Of a stretch of DNA of 64,000 nt, positions 20,591 to 32,205 are shown piece after piece (position 1 is the stretch's first letter; every line of letters starts with the position of its first letter). A program made the position numbers and the translations under genes. Source of the stretch: Paulinella micropora (lineage: Eukaryota > Cercozoa > Imbricatea > Euglyphida); NCBI GenBank assembly GCA_009731375.1, contig BJOX01000371.1, forward strand, positions 308,898 through 372,897, given 5' to 3'. The notes below the pieces were generated by a model. That model had not been told where the DNA came from, did no database searches, and saw only the letters and a program-made list of their open reading frames with translations.

Positions 20591-20940
20591 GAAAGGCAGG
20601 TAGGGCAGGTTAGGTATGTATGTAGGTAGGTTAGGTAAGTAGGTAGGTAGGGTAGGTAGGTAGGTAGGGTAGGTGGGTAGGTGGGTAGGTAGGTAGGTTG
20701 GTAGGTAGGTAGGTAGGTAGGTCGGGTAGTGTGTATCCTACCTACCCTACCTGCATACCTACCCTACCTACCTACCTACCCTACCTACCTACCTACCCTA
20801 CCTACCTACCTACCTTACCTACCTACCTACCTACCTACCTACCCAACCTCCCTAACCAACAGGTAGTTTAGGTAGGATGGTAGGTAGGGTAGGTAGGTAG
20901 GTAGATGGGTAGAAAGGCTGGTACAATCGAAAATGCTTTG
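20591..20940. repeat. (TAGG)n / (CCTA)n inverted microsatellite
   Basis: TAGG repeats at 20,591-20,725, their complement CCTA at about 20,737-20,855, then TAGG again to about 20,910. Adjacent complementary arrays can fold into a large cruciform. Confidence 0.85.
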
Positions 20941-21538
20941 AAAACACACACAAACACATACATATATTCATACATGTATACAAACATACATACATACATA
21001 CATACATACATACATACATACATACATACATTCATTCATACATACGTACATACCTACCTACCTACATAAACACATACATACATACATACATGCATACATA
21101 CATACTTACATACACATACATACATACATACATACATACATACACATACACACACATACATACATACATACATACATACATACATACATACATACATGTA
21201 TGCATACATACATATATGCATACATACATACATACATACATACATACCTACCTACCTACCTACCTACCTACATACACCTACCTACCTACCTACATACATA
21301 CATACATACATACATACATACATGAAATGCTTTATAATATGCTCTCTCTCAGATCCACACTAGTTAGAATATAATAAAAAAGCTTTGAAATTTCCTTGCT
21401 TTATTGTTTTTATCAGTGGTAGAGGCTATTCCGACGGGCCCCCGACATGAGGGACTCAAAATATGTATGCATGTATATGTATGTATGTATGTATGTATCT
21501 ATGTATGTATGTATGCATGCAAGTGTGCATGTGTGTGC

Positions 21539-21576
<38 letters not shown>

Positions 21577-21864
21577 ATGCATGTATGTATGTATGTATGA
21601 ATGTATGTATGTATGTATATGTGTGAGTGTGTGTGTGTGTTTGTATGTATGTATGTATGTATGTATGTATGTATGTTATGTATGCATGTATGTATGTATG
21701 TATGTATGTATGTAGACGATTGGCGGTACGAAGCAGAGCAATCGATAAGGTGCTCAGGGATAGATAGATAGATAGATAGATAGATAGACAGATAGATAGA
21801 TAGATAGATAGCAGTATGAGAAATGACACGGTTTATTGTTATTGCTTAGTATGTCCGTTGTATA

Positions 21865-21911
<47 letters not shown>

Positions 21912-22198
21912 ATCTATCAATCTTTCTGCTTAGTATGTCGCTTGCCTCGACCATCTATCTATCTACCTATCTATCTATCTTTGTCCTCCTCAAGACCCCA
22001 CTCTCAATTTTGCCTTTTTCTTCAAACCCCTTGGAGAAGATTTTGCTCATGTCCACCCTTACGAAGATCCTTCGAGCCTCCTCGAAAAGAAGAGTCCAAA
22101 AGTGCACGTCCATCCGGACTATAAGTCACAACCCGGCATTGTCAACCCGGATTCCACCCACAGTGTTGACGCCGAGACATACTCTCATTTCGTCCAAG
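20941..22198. repeat. (CATA)n, (TGTA)n, (GT)n, (GATA)n and (CTAT)n arrays
   Basis: Arrays separated by short unique pieces: 21,324-21,460, 21,713-21,756, and 21,990-22,198 before the gap. No gene was recognised. Confidence 0.85.
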
Positions 22199-22889
22199 NN
22201 NNNNNNNNNNNNNNNNNNNNNNNNNNNNNNNNNNNNNNNNNNNNNNNNNNNNNNNNNNNNNNNNNNNNNNNNNNNNNNNNNNNNNNNNNNNNNNNNNNNN
22301 NNNNNNNNNNNNNNNNNNNNNNNNNNNNNNNNNNNNNNNNNNNNNNNNNNNNNNNNNNNNNNNNNNNNNNNNNNNNNNNNNNNNNNNNNNNNNNNNNNNN
22401 NNNNNNNNNNNNNNNNNNNNNNNNNNNNNNNNNNNNNNNNNNNNNNNNNNNNNNNNNNNNNNNNNNNNNNNNNNNNNNNNNNNNNNNNNNNNNNNNNNNN
22501 NNNNNNNNNNNNNNNNNNNNNNNNNNNNNNNNNNNNNNNNNNNNNNNNNNNNNNNNNNNNNNNNNNNNNNNNNNNNNNNNNNNNNNNNNNNNNNNNNNNN
22601 NNNNNNNNNNNNNNNNNNNNNNNNNNNNNNNNNNNNNNNNNNNNNNNNNNNNNNNNNNNNNNNNNNNNNNNNNNNNNNNNNNNNNNNNNNNNNNNNNNNN
22701 NNNNNNNNNNNNNNNNNNNNNNNNNNNNNNNNNNNNNNNNNNNNNNNNNNNNNNNNNNNNNNNNNNNNNNNNNNNNNNNNNNNNNNNNNNNNNNNNNNNN
22801 NNNNNNNNNNNNNNNNNNNNNNNNNNNNNNNNNNNNNNNNNNNNNNNNNNNNNNNNNNNNNNNNNNNNNNNNNNNNNNNNNNNNNNNNN
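22199..22889. other. Assembly gap (691 N)
   Basis: Unknown bases. The sequence resumes inside family A copy 3, whose first part is hidden. Confidence 0.95.
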
Positions 22890-23190
22890 CATAGCCCGGG
22901 CTAGGTCCCTGCGGGGGTTTAGGCCTCATACAATGTCATCATTGTAGCTTGCGCAAGCTTACGGTGCTCAAAACACTTGGACTAACGGCTTCCTTTTCTT
23001 TCTCTTCTTCCTTATCCTCCCACTCTCCATTCCTAGATTGCCTTTTTCTTCAACGTCCTTCCTCCTCTTCTTTTTCCAGAACACAGTCTACCCGTGATTC
23101 CCATCCCGGACACATGCACAGTACACAAATTATTGTTTGATGTGAAACTGCGTTCCTTTGCAAGGACTACATTCCTTTGCGACATCTCAT
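22890..23190 (+). repeat. Dispersed repeat family A, copy 3 (left end in gap)
   Basis: Matches copy 1 from the AGCCCGGGCTAGG landmark onward and runs into (CTAT)n at its right end. Confidence 0.8.
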
Positions 23191-23194
23191 CTAT

Positions 23195-23284
<90 letters not shown>

Positions 23285-23332
23285 GTCTGTCTGTCTATCT
23301 GTCTGTCTATCTATCTATCTATCTATCTATCC

Positions 23333-23374
<42 letters not shown>

Positions 23375-23436
23375 ATATCTATCTATATCTATCTATCTAT
23401 CTATCTATCTGTCTGTCTGTCTGTCTATCTATCTAC

Positions 23437-23493
<57 letters not shown>

Positions 23494-23578
23494 CATCTAT
23501 CCACTCATGCATCCATCCATTCATGCATCCATCCATCCATCCATCCATCCATCCATCCATCCATCCATCTATCCATCC

Positions 23579-23634
<56 letters not shown>

Positions 23635-24392
23635 GTCTATCTATCTGCTTAGTATATCTCTTGCCTCCGACTCGACCGATTGCTCCGGCCCCGCTGTACC
23701 CGCGACCAACAGGTATCTATGTACGTATGCGTATATGCATGTATGTATGCATGTATGTATGTATGTATGTATGTATGTTGTGTATGTATGTATGTATGTA
23801 TGTGTGTATGTGTGTATGTATGTATGTATGTATGTATGTATGTATGTGCGTATGTGTGTATGTGTGTATGTGTGTATGCGTGTATATGTGTGTATGTACG
23901 TATGTATGTATGTATTTATTTATGTATGTATGTTTGTAGGTATATTTGTAGGTATGTCTGTATGTCTGTATGTCTGTCTGTCTGTCTGTATGTATGTATG
24001 TATGTATGTATGTATATATGTATGTATGTATGTCTGTTATGTATGTTATGTATGTTAGGTATGTTATGTTATGTTATGTTATGTTATGTTATGTTATGTA
24101 TGTATTTATGTATCTATGTATCTATGTATCTATGTATCTATGTATCTATGTATATATCTAATAGTATTACTGTGTGTGTCTCGCGTGTCTGTGCGTGTAA
24201 AACCTCTTGATATCCGTGATGACGATGCATATAATTTTCTATTACTACTGTCGTTAGCAAGCATCTATGTATCCAGGTGTTGCTCTCTGTCACACTCGTG
24301 GACAATTTGTCTATTTCTTACTGTGTCTATCTCTTACTATGTCTATTCTATCTATTATACGCTGTTTCTCAGTGCCTATTTCTTACTATGTC

Positions 24393-24464
<72 letters not shown>
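23191..24464. repeat. (CTAT)n, (TGTA)n and (TATGT)n arrays
   Basis: (CTAT)n with CTGT and CATC variants to about 23,645, a short unique piece, (TGTA)n to about 24,155 including a TTATG pentamer run at 24,062-24,100, a unique piece, then (CTAT)n. Confidence 0.85.
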
Positions 24465-24791
24465 CTGTTCCCTCAGGGTGCCCTTTCTCGCTTGTTGAGC
24501 CCGGAATAAAACCCACAGTGCTCTGTCGGTTTATACTAGACTGTCGAACAGTCTCGAAACTCCATCTGCTTACTGGGCCCTCTGTAATGGAGGTGGGAGC
24601 TCGTTCTGCAAGGGGCGCTTATGGAACGAGCCCTGGCCCCGCCTGGTACTAGGGAGCTTTGGTATCGCCTGTATCAGTCCCTTCCGTGCAAACATCACGG
24701 CTTAGCTGGGCATCGGGTTAATACTTTACCCACAGACTTCCTTGGTTGACGAAATCAGAAGCTCCTTTTTTCTGACATTAGTCGATATCTC
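24465..24791 (-). repeat. Dispersed repeat family B, copy 3 (inverted, shortened)
   Basis: Reverse complement of family B lacking its last 100 bp or so. It lies between (CTAT)n arrays, the complementary orientation of the GATA flanks of copies 1 and 2, so repeat and tail keep their relative orientation. Confidence 0.8.
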
Positions 24792-24901
24792 ATCTATCTA
24801 TCTATCTATCTATCTAGATATCGATCTTGATATCTAGATTATCTAGATATCTATCTAGATATCTATAGATGTCTATTTATTTATCTATCTATCTATCTAT
24901 C

Positions 24902-25340
24902 TGTAGCTCGTTGCTCTTTTGCGATTTATCGCTCCTGTGCAGTCAAAAATTGGACTAATCTTCCTCTAGTCCGTATCGGTGACTGCATTCCGTCATAGCC
25001 GTCCAGTGTTGCATAGCCCGGGCTAGGTCCCTTCGGGGGTTTAGGCCTCATACAATGTCATCATTGTAGCTTGCGCAAGCTTACGGTGCTCAAAACACTT
25101 GGACTAACGGCTTCCTTTTCTTTCNNNNNNNNNNAGGGCCTTATACAATGTCATCATTGTAGCTTGCGCAAGCTTACGGTGCTCAAACCACTTGGACTAA
25201 CGGCTTCCTTTTCTTTCTCTTCTTCCGTATCCTCCCCACTCTCCATTCCTAGATTGCCTTTTTCTTCAACGACCTACACAAATTGCTGTTTGATGTGAAA
25301 CTGCGTTCATTTGCAAGGACTACATTCCTTTGCGATGTCT
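24902..25340 (+). repeat. Dispersed repeat family A, copy 4, with internal duplication at a gap
   Basis: Full-length copy interrupted by a nominal 10-N gap (25,125-25,134), after which about 80 bp of the repeat restarts. The duplication is probably an assembly join of two overlapping reads. Confidence 0.75.
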
Positions 25341-26428
<1,088 letters not shown>

Positions 26429-26828
26429 ATTTATGTATTCGCGACTTGTCTAACCGCAAAGTATTAAACAAGCCTTAAAAAAATGAAAAACCAACATTAG
26501 ACATATAGAAAACATACATAGAAAACAAAAAAAACATACCCTTGTTTTACAAAAAAACGACACATGAAGCACACTAAGAGAGATTTTGACAAAATAACGA
26601 CAAAAACACCATTTTATTTCATAAAATTGTATATATACTGCGTATATATGGTTTTTGTCGTTATTTTGTCAAAATCTCTCTTAGTGTGCTTCATGTGTCG
26701 TTTTTTTGTAAAACAAGGGTATGTTTTTTTGTTTTCTATGTATGTTTTCTATATGTCTAATGTTGGTTTTTCATTTTTTTTAAGGCTTGTTTAATACTTT
26801 GCGGTTGGACAAGTCGCGAATACATAAA
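26429..26828. repeat. Left terminal 400-bp palindrome with T-shaped tip
   Basis: Arms of about 179 bp (26,429-26,607 and 26,651-26,828) are almost perfectly complementary. They start ATTTATGTATTCGCGAC and end with its complement. The 43-nt centre (26,608-26,650) is not simply unpaired: it holds ACCATTTTAT-TTC-ATAAAATTGT and then ATATATAC-TGC-GTATATAT, two small hairpins in tandem. One strand would thus fold as a long stem with two side arms, the layout of parvovirus-type terminal hairpins. It lies in (AT)n host DNA on the left. Confidence 0.9.
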
Positions 26829-27738
26829 TGATCACACCACAAAAACGGGGGGAAGGGGGGGCGGACACTCACGAAGTGAGTGGCGGGGGGGGGGGGGGGG
26901 GGGGNNNNNNNNNNNNNNNNNNNNNNNNNNNNNNNNNNNNNNNNNNNNNNNNNNNNNNNNNNNNNNNNNNNNNNNNNNNNNNNNNNNNNNNNNNNNNNNN
27001 NNNNNNNNNNNNNNNNNNNNNNNNNNNNNNNNNNNNNNNNNNNNNNNNNNNNNNNNNNNNNNNNNNNNNNNNNNNNNNNNNNNNNNNNNNNNNNNNNNNN
27101 NNNNNNNNNNNNNNNNNNNNNNNNNNNNNNNNNNNNNNNNNNNNNNNNNNNNNNNNNNNNNNNNNNNNNNNNNNNNNNNNNNNNNNNNNNNNNNNNNNNN
27201 NNNNNNNNNNNNNNNNNNNNNNNNNNNNNNNNNNNNNNNNNNNNNNNNNNNNNNNNNNNNNNNNNNNNNNNNNNNNNNNNNNNNNNNNNNNNNNNNNNNN
27301 NNNNNNNNNNNNNNNNNNNNNNNNNNNNNNNNNNNNNNNNNNNNNNNNNNNNNNNNNNNNNNNNNNNNNNNNNNNNNNNNNNNNNNNNNNNNNNNNNNNN
27401 NNNNNNNNNNNNNNNNNNNNNNNNNNNNNNNNNNNNNNNNNNNNNNNNNNNNNNNNNNNNNNNNNNNNNNNNNNNNNNNNNNNNNNNNNNNNNNNNNNNN
27501 NNNNNNNNNNNNNNNNNNNNNNNNNNNNNNNNNNNNNNNNNNNNNNNNNNNNNNNNNNNNNNNNNNNNNNNNNNNNNNNNNNNNNNNNNNNNNNNNNNNN
27601 NNNNNNNNNNNNNNNNNNNNNNNNNNNNNNNNNNNNNNNNNNNNNNNNNNNNNNNNNNNNNNNNNNNNNNNNNNNNNNNNNNNNNNNNNNNNNNNNNNNN
27701 NNNNNNNNNNNNNNNNNNNNNNNNNNNNGGGGGGGGGG
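26829..27738. other. Left terminal repeat interior, mostly an 824-N gap flanked by poly-G
   Basis: After the palindrome comes a G-rich stretch, then N from 26,905 to 27,728, then poly-G again. By symmetry with the right end (48,760-49,911) the gap should hold a second copy of the Cys/His repeat gene. Confidence 0.7.
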
Positions 27739-28092
27739 GGGTCGGCTAATTTTTTCTGAAAATAAGGGACATAAACAAGGACGGGGGGTTAAACTCAGTC
27801 AAATGGGGTTAAATCCTCTTTTATATACCCTTTTTTTATAATAATAATGTTAATAAAAATAATAAGGAAGTAAGGATGGGGCGTGTGGTAATATGGGCGG
27901 AGTTAGAATTACAATAAAATACCGCTTCTAGGGTGTCCTTGTGGTTTTCGGGGACTTAAAAAAAAAAGAACTTTAAGGACGGGGCAAAAAGAAGCAGTTG
28001 AAGGTGATTTGTGCTCTGAGACATAACCGCGGGGCAAACAATACTGGAAGCGTCGGCGAAGCGGAATTGAAGACTGGTGGATTTTCTATTTT
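27739..28092 (+). repeat. Inner terminal inverted repeat, left copy
   Basis: About 354 bp, reverse complement of 48,403-48,759. It runs from GTCGGCTAATTTTTTCTG to GGTGGATTTTCTATTT. It contains runs of A and G, no gene, and ends about 40 bp before the recombinase start. Confidence 0.85.
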
Positions 28093-28133
28093 TGACTTAG
28101 AAAAAAATAGACTTGTCTAATATATACCAGCCG

Positions 28134-29456
28134 ATGTGGAGCGAAGACGACAGGAAGTTTGTTAGGCAGTTAAGAGTTGCTACTACCGAAAGTAAAATTT
28201 ATGAAGTGGTGTCCAACTTCTACGATAGTGAATTAAAACCAAGTATCGCTTTTCATAATTCTATTATATCTTTATTTAGCACGCCAACTAGTGATGAAGA
28301 AGTGCTTGAAGCATTAAAAATAATATATCCTAAATATGCTATCGTGTATCCAAATTTGAATAGTAGAAGGCAAAGACTTTCTGAGGTGAGAAAGAAAGCG
28401 ATAGAGCCTTACCAAAGTGAAAAAGTATATGAAATGAGCAAACTTGATACGTACTTTAATCTAAATGAAGACGAGCGAATTGATATTGTTGAGGGATATA
28501 AGAAAGATGTCAAAGCCAAAAATGAACAAAAAATACAAATTGATGTCTGTGATGTAATGGCTAAAATGAATGATATGATATTAAGTAATGACCCTTATCT
28601 GAAACTACTTGCTTTGATGATAGCAATTGGAGCAAGGCCTGTGGAAATATTTGACAAAAACACATATGAATTAATACCAGATAAACCGAGTTGGTTGCGA
28701 GTGAATAACCTAGCGAAAAAGAGAGAAGGACAAAAAAAGAATTGGACTGAGAGGCCTGTTGACCTTTTTACTCCCCAGTTTGTAATAGAACAAGTAAATT
28801 CAATACGAAACCATTTCAAAAAGAAAAAAGCGGTTATCATTAACAGCGAAGGGGTGCTTGATAAGCAAAAGAACAATGAACTAAATAAAAGGATTATTAA
28901 AATCTTTCCTTGGCTATCAGAATACACGCAGAAGAGTAGTATGTTGCGAAAACTATATGCTAGTTTGTCGTATAGTAATTTCGCCAATCCGAAATTAGAG
29001 AATTTTAATACGTGGGTAAGCAACGTATTGGGACACGGCGATATGCTCACTAGTTTTAGTTATAGTTGGGTTAATGTGGCCGACCCTGAAGAAATTAAGG
29101 CAGAAGGAATTAAAACAGAACTGGAGGAGTTGAGACGCAAAATAGATTTATATTTAAATTTAAATAATACTAATGAAATTAAAAGTGAGAACAACGCGGA
29201 AGAATGTAGTTATATACCATTAGGTAAAAGCGCTAGTAGAGAGGATAAGTATAAATTGCTTGAGCAGATTTACAAAGATAACCCTAATATTACAAATACT
29301 AAACTGCGAAAATTAAGCGGGATTGGAGCCGTTATTGTCAATACGTTTATTAAAGAGAAGAGGGGCGAAGCGACGAAGAGCGAAGCAAAAAACGAAGAGG
29401 AAACAAAAGCACCATTAAGACGAAGCACGAGAAGTAAAAAGAAGGCTAATACTTAA
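28134..29456 (+). CDS. Tyrosine recombinase resembling telomere resolvases (protelomerase)
   Basis: 440 residues from the ATG at 28,134; a TTG seven codons earlier could extend it. The core shows the tyrosine-recombinase pentad: Arg168 in IGARPVEIF, a Lys in the beta turn near LAKKREGQKK, Arg272 in SMLRKLYASLSY, His301 in VLGHGD and the nucleophile Tyr310 in SFSYSWVNV. The spacing LGHxD ... SYxW and the LRxLYA motif are closest to the telomere resolvases that cut palindromic telomere sites and re-seal them as hairpins, rather than to ordinary integrases (family recall, not searched). A small helix-turn-helix-like domain and a basic tail (RRSTRSKKK) close the protein. It is the first gene inside the left terminal repeat, next to 400-bp palindromes that would be its natural substrates. 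Confidence 0.75.
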   Translation: MWSEDDRKFVRQLRVATTESKIYEVVSNFYDSELKPSIAFHNSIISLFSTPTSDEEVLEALKIIYPKYAIVYPNLNSRRQRLSEVRKKAIEPYQSEKVYEMSKLDTYFNLNEDERIDIVEGYKKDVKAKNEQKIQIDVCDVMAKMNDMILSNDPYLKLLALMIAIGARPVEIFDKNTYELIPDKPSWLRVNNLAKKREGQKKNWTERPVDLFTPQFVIEQVNSIRNHFKKKKAVIINSEGVLDKQKNNELNKRIIKIFPWLSEYTQKSSMLRKLYASLSYSNFANPKLENFNTWVSNVLGHGDMLTSFSYSWVNVADPEEIKAEGIKTELEELRRKIDLYLNLNNTNEIKSENNAEECSYIPLGKSASREDKYKLLEQIYKDNPNITNTKLRKLSGIGAVIVNTFIKEKRGEATKSEAKNEEETKAPLRRSTRSKKKANT

Positions 29457-29724
29457 CAACGATTAAAGGCGGTTCGCGATATCTCGCCCTAATATTAGAC
29501 TCTCTTCTATAGCAATTAATGGAACAGATCGTGAAAAACTGAACACCATCTACATTATCAATATCAACTGCTATAATAGGAGGGTGCGACTGGAATGTGC
29601 GAGACAAGCCACATATATTACAAAATTCTTTTTTATAATCCTGCTGGGACATCTCTGAATAAACAAATGTCCTTATGTGTCCAACTGTATCGCTCGGCAA
29701 TTCACGTATTATTATCAATGACAT
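29446..29724 (-). CDS. Small zinc-binding-type protein, unknown function
   Basis: 92 residues, convergent with the recombinase gene (11-nt overlap) and divergent from the adhesin. It has one CxxC pair (FCNICG) and a second Cys pair (TICSINC) about 40 residues later, the right spacing for a zinc site. The N-terminus MSLIIIRELPSDTVGHIRTFVYSEM resembles an F-box-like or helical start, but this is weak. It shares a palindromic promoter motif with the adhesin. No family assigned. Confidence 0.55.
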   Translation of the reverse strand: MSLIIIRELPSDTVGHIRTFVYSEMSQQDYKKEFCNICGLSRTFQSHPPIIAVDIDNVDGVQFFTICSINCYRRESNIRARYREPPLIVVKY

Positions 29725-29737
29725 GTTTTTATAAAAT

Positions 29738-29754
29738 ATCTTATAATATAAGAT
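29738..29754. promoter_or_regulatory. Palindromic promoter motif ATCTTATA-A-TATAAGAT
   Basis: A perfect 17-bp palindrome in the 72-bp spacer between divergent genes starting at 29,724 (minus) and 29,797 (plus). The same motif with a G centre occurs at 43,399-43,415, again between divergent genes, and half-motifs occur at 38,777-38,790 and 48,357-48,385. Confidence 0.65.
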
Positions 29755-29796
29755 TAGTCTATTTTTGAAAAAAAATACTTACATATATAACAAAAA

Positions 29797-31032
29797 ATGA
29801 ATTTGTTTGGTCAAAGCACGAATACGACATCATCATCGACTACATCGTCATCTTCTTCTTCATTATCAACGGATGCTATAAGAGACGCATTACCTACAAC
29901 GGCCTTCGGAGAATTGCGAACGGCCACTTTGTCGCCAGTATTACAAAATGTATTCACTTATGGCATTAATACTCGTTTCTTTGACAAAACAGAAACAAAC
30001 GGCGGGGTGGTATCGTCTGCTAATTCAATGACGGTTTTAACGACATCGGCCTCTGGTAATTCAACTGCGCAGATTACGACTATTGAGAGAGCCAAATATA
30101 GAAGTGGTATGGGCTTGGTTGCTAGATTCTCCGCGTTGTTTCCGTCATCTACCACCGCAACTACTTTCAATTGCGATATTGGCATAGGCACACCAGCAGA
30201 CAATTTATGTTTTAGACAATCAAACTCGGGAATGTCTGTTGTAAGAACGGCAGGGAGTGTAGAAAATGTGGTTAGTCAATATGCGTGGAATGTTGATAAA
30301 TGTGATAATACGGGAAACTTCCCCACGATTGATTTTACCAAATTGAACGTGTTTGAAATAGTCGTCCAATATCTGGGTAGCGGTCAAATTACATTCAAAA
30401 TTGAAAACCCGCGCACTGGACGAATGGAGATAATTCATGCGATTAAATACGCGAGCACTGCTACTACTCCATCATTAGATCAGGCGGCGTTTGCTATTTA
30501 TGCAAAGGCATATTCGTCAAGCCTTCAATCCGTTGTCATGAAAACGGCGAGTATGTTTTTGGCGGTTGAGGGGAATATTGATAGGACTATTGCTATAACC
30601 AATTCGTATGACAATGTCAACACTATAGGAGCAACTGAAAACGCCATATTTACCATTAGAAACCGCGCCACATTCAACAGCAAAACGAATTATAACATAA
30701 TCTACTTTGAGAATTTGTGTATCAGCAATTCAGATACTAAAACATGTATTGCGAGAATTATTCTTAATACCACATTGGGAGGAACACCTTCTTATTCAAA
30801 TTACGATACCGCCACATCATTGGCCGAAGTAGATACAGCGGGGACAACAAGAACGGGTGGAAGCGTGATATTCACATATGTATTGTCTGGTGGCTCATCC
30901 ATATATATTGATTTGTCTCAATATAATATCAAGATAGGGTCAGGTAAGACATTTACTATATCCGCACAAAATACGAGCGGTGGAACGGCGAGCATTTACG
31001 CTTCTATTAATTTTATTGAAGACATCATCTAA
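29797..31032 (+). CDS. Adhesin-like virion surface protein (homologue of E1 7,165-8,400)
   Basis: 411 residues. The N-terminus MNLFGQS plus a Thr/Ser-rich stretch precedes the shared core: TAFGELRT, LSPVLQNVF, YGINTRF, KTET, KYRSGMGLVARF, IGIGTPADN, FEIVVQYLGSGQITFKIENPRTGR and a closing NFIEDI. It is divergent from the E1 protein in sequence but equal in length, so the fold is probably strongly constrained. MN-L/I-FG-Q/R-S also begins the gene at 43,431. A phage-tail-like adhesin or decoration protein is the best reading. It reads away from the convergent capsid block. Confidence 0.6.
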   Translation: MNLFGQSTNTTSSSTTSSSSSSLSTDAIRDALPTTAFGELRTATLSPVLQNVFTYGINTRFFDKTETNGGVVSSANSMTVLTTSASGNSTAQITTIERAKYRSGMGLVARFSALFPSSTTATTFNCDIGIGTPADNLCFRQSNSGMSVVRTAGSVENVVSQYAWNVDKCDNTGNFPTIDFTKLNVFEIVVQYLGSGQITFKIENPRTGRMEIIHAIKYASTATTPSLDQAAFAIYAKAYSSSLQSVVMKTASMFLAVEGNIDRTIAITNSYDNVNTIGATENAIFTIRNRATFNSKTNYNIIYFENLCISNSDTKTCIARIILNTTLGGTPSYSNYDTATSLAEVDTAGTTRTGGSVIFTYVLSGGSSIYIDLSQYNIKIGSGKTFTISAQNTSGGTASIYASINFIEDII

Positions 31033-31093
31033 CCACACACAGGAAGGCTTCTAAAACAAAAAGAGAAGGATATTATATCATAGAATACGTTAT

Positions 31094-31378
31094 CTATACA
31101 TAATGTATAGATTGTATTTGCGCGTCAACTTTCTTTTGTATCTCTATTGACAATTTTTTTATGTATTCAAAATCTTTGTTTTTGATTAACTTTTCTGTTA
31201 TACGTGCGTGATTTCTCTTCAAATATATGTAGAATTGGTCAATATTAACACCGCAGGGGATCGGTTCTTTATGTTGCTGTCGTCGGCATGAGTTGATGTT
31301 TTTAATTAGAGTAAATAGTATATCTAAATTTTGCATGTAGGTCATTATATCTATACATTCTTTTTTTTGCTTAAGCAT
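31094..31378 (-). CDS. Small unknown protein overlapping the penton gene stop
   Basis: 94 residues from the ATG at 31,378, which overlaps the last codons of the penton-like gene (ATGCTTAA). A longer frame begins upstream, but the overlap start is more natural for this compact genome. The protein is helical and charged (KKECIDIMTYMQNLDILF ... KRNHARITEKLIKNKDFEYIKKLSIEIQKK). No domain recognised. Confidence 0.5.
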   Translation of the reverse strand: MLKQKKECIDIMTYMQNLDILFTLIKNINSCRRQQHKEPIPCGVNIDQFYIYLKRNHARITEKLIKNKDFEYIKKLSIEIQKKVDAQIQSIHYV

Positions 31379-32160
31379 GATACACCTTGAGAAGAATACT
31401 AACTTCAAAATTGACAGGACATTCAAGCACTTCACCGCCCGCATTTCTAATTACAATATCAATAGACCTTAAACTTTTCGTCGTATTAAATGGCACATAA
31501 TCGGCGACATCATTAGAACTCTCAAAATAGCACTGGACTCCATATGGTTTATCTAAATTACATTTACCAACGACAGAGAAATTACCATTTGCTTCAACTA
31601 AATCAGACTGATTTAAAGCACGGCTATGAACATAAACGGCCGTTTCACCGATTAGATTTACTATGGATTGCATCGTGATACTCGCCGAGGCAGAGATATC
31701 GGCAGTTAGTCCTATCTTGTCGCTAATAGTGCTGTTATCATAATCAAAAGCATACGTATCACCAGTGAAAGTGAAATTCAATTTATTAACGGAGTTCAAA
31801 GTTATAACTACGGAGTTAGGGGTAATTGCTGAATTAATCGCAGTTTGAAGAGCGGTAATAAATGTATCAATGGTGTATTGATTTTCTGTTACGATTGCCG
31901 TTTTTGTAGCCGATCCAGTTGTTTTAATCAATGTGAGAGTGTTGGCATAACTCGGTATGTTTGGGAAAACGTTTGGAATAGAGATACTTTTAACGACATA
32001 AGCACTGATTATATCAATATTACGACCAGTTGCTGGTAAATCAACGACGAAACGGCCATTGTGAGTAGAAGCGGATTTGGATTCTGTTTTATCACTTGAG
32101 GAGACGCGAAGGAGGAAATTTTTGCGGGTGCGCTTTTCATCTTCTAAGTTGGAGATAGTA
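31371..32160 (-). CDS. Penton-like minor capsid protein (5' end in gap)
   Basis: The frame is open from the 10-N gap at 32,161-32,170 to a TAA at 31,371, about 262 residues, with the start hidden. Landmarks typical of PLV/virophage pentons (single jelly-roll): a basic RKNFLLRVSS start, ISIPNVFPNIPSYANTLTL, a long middle with YTIDTFITALQTAINSA, IGETAVYVHSRALNQ, and a C-terminal string of beta strands (SIDIVIRNAGGEVLECPVNFEVSI). It would plug the five-fold vertices of the capsid. It lies directly downstream of the major capsid gene, the usual PLV order. Confidence 0.65.
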
Positions 32161-32205
32161 NNNNNNNNNNATTATAAAATATTATATTCTAATTTTTAAT
32201 TTTTT

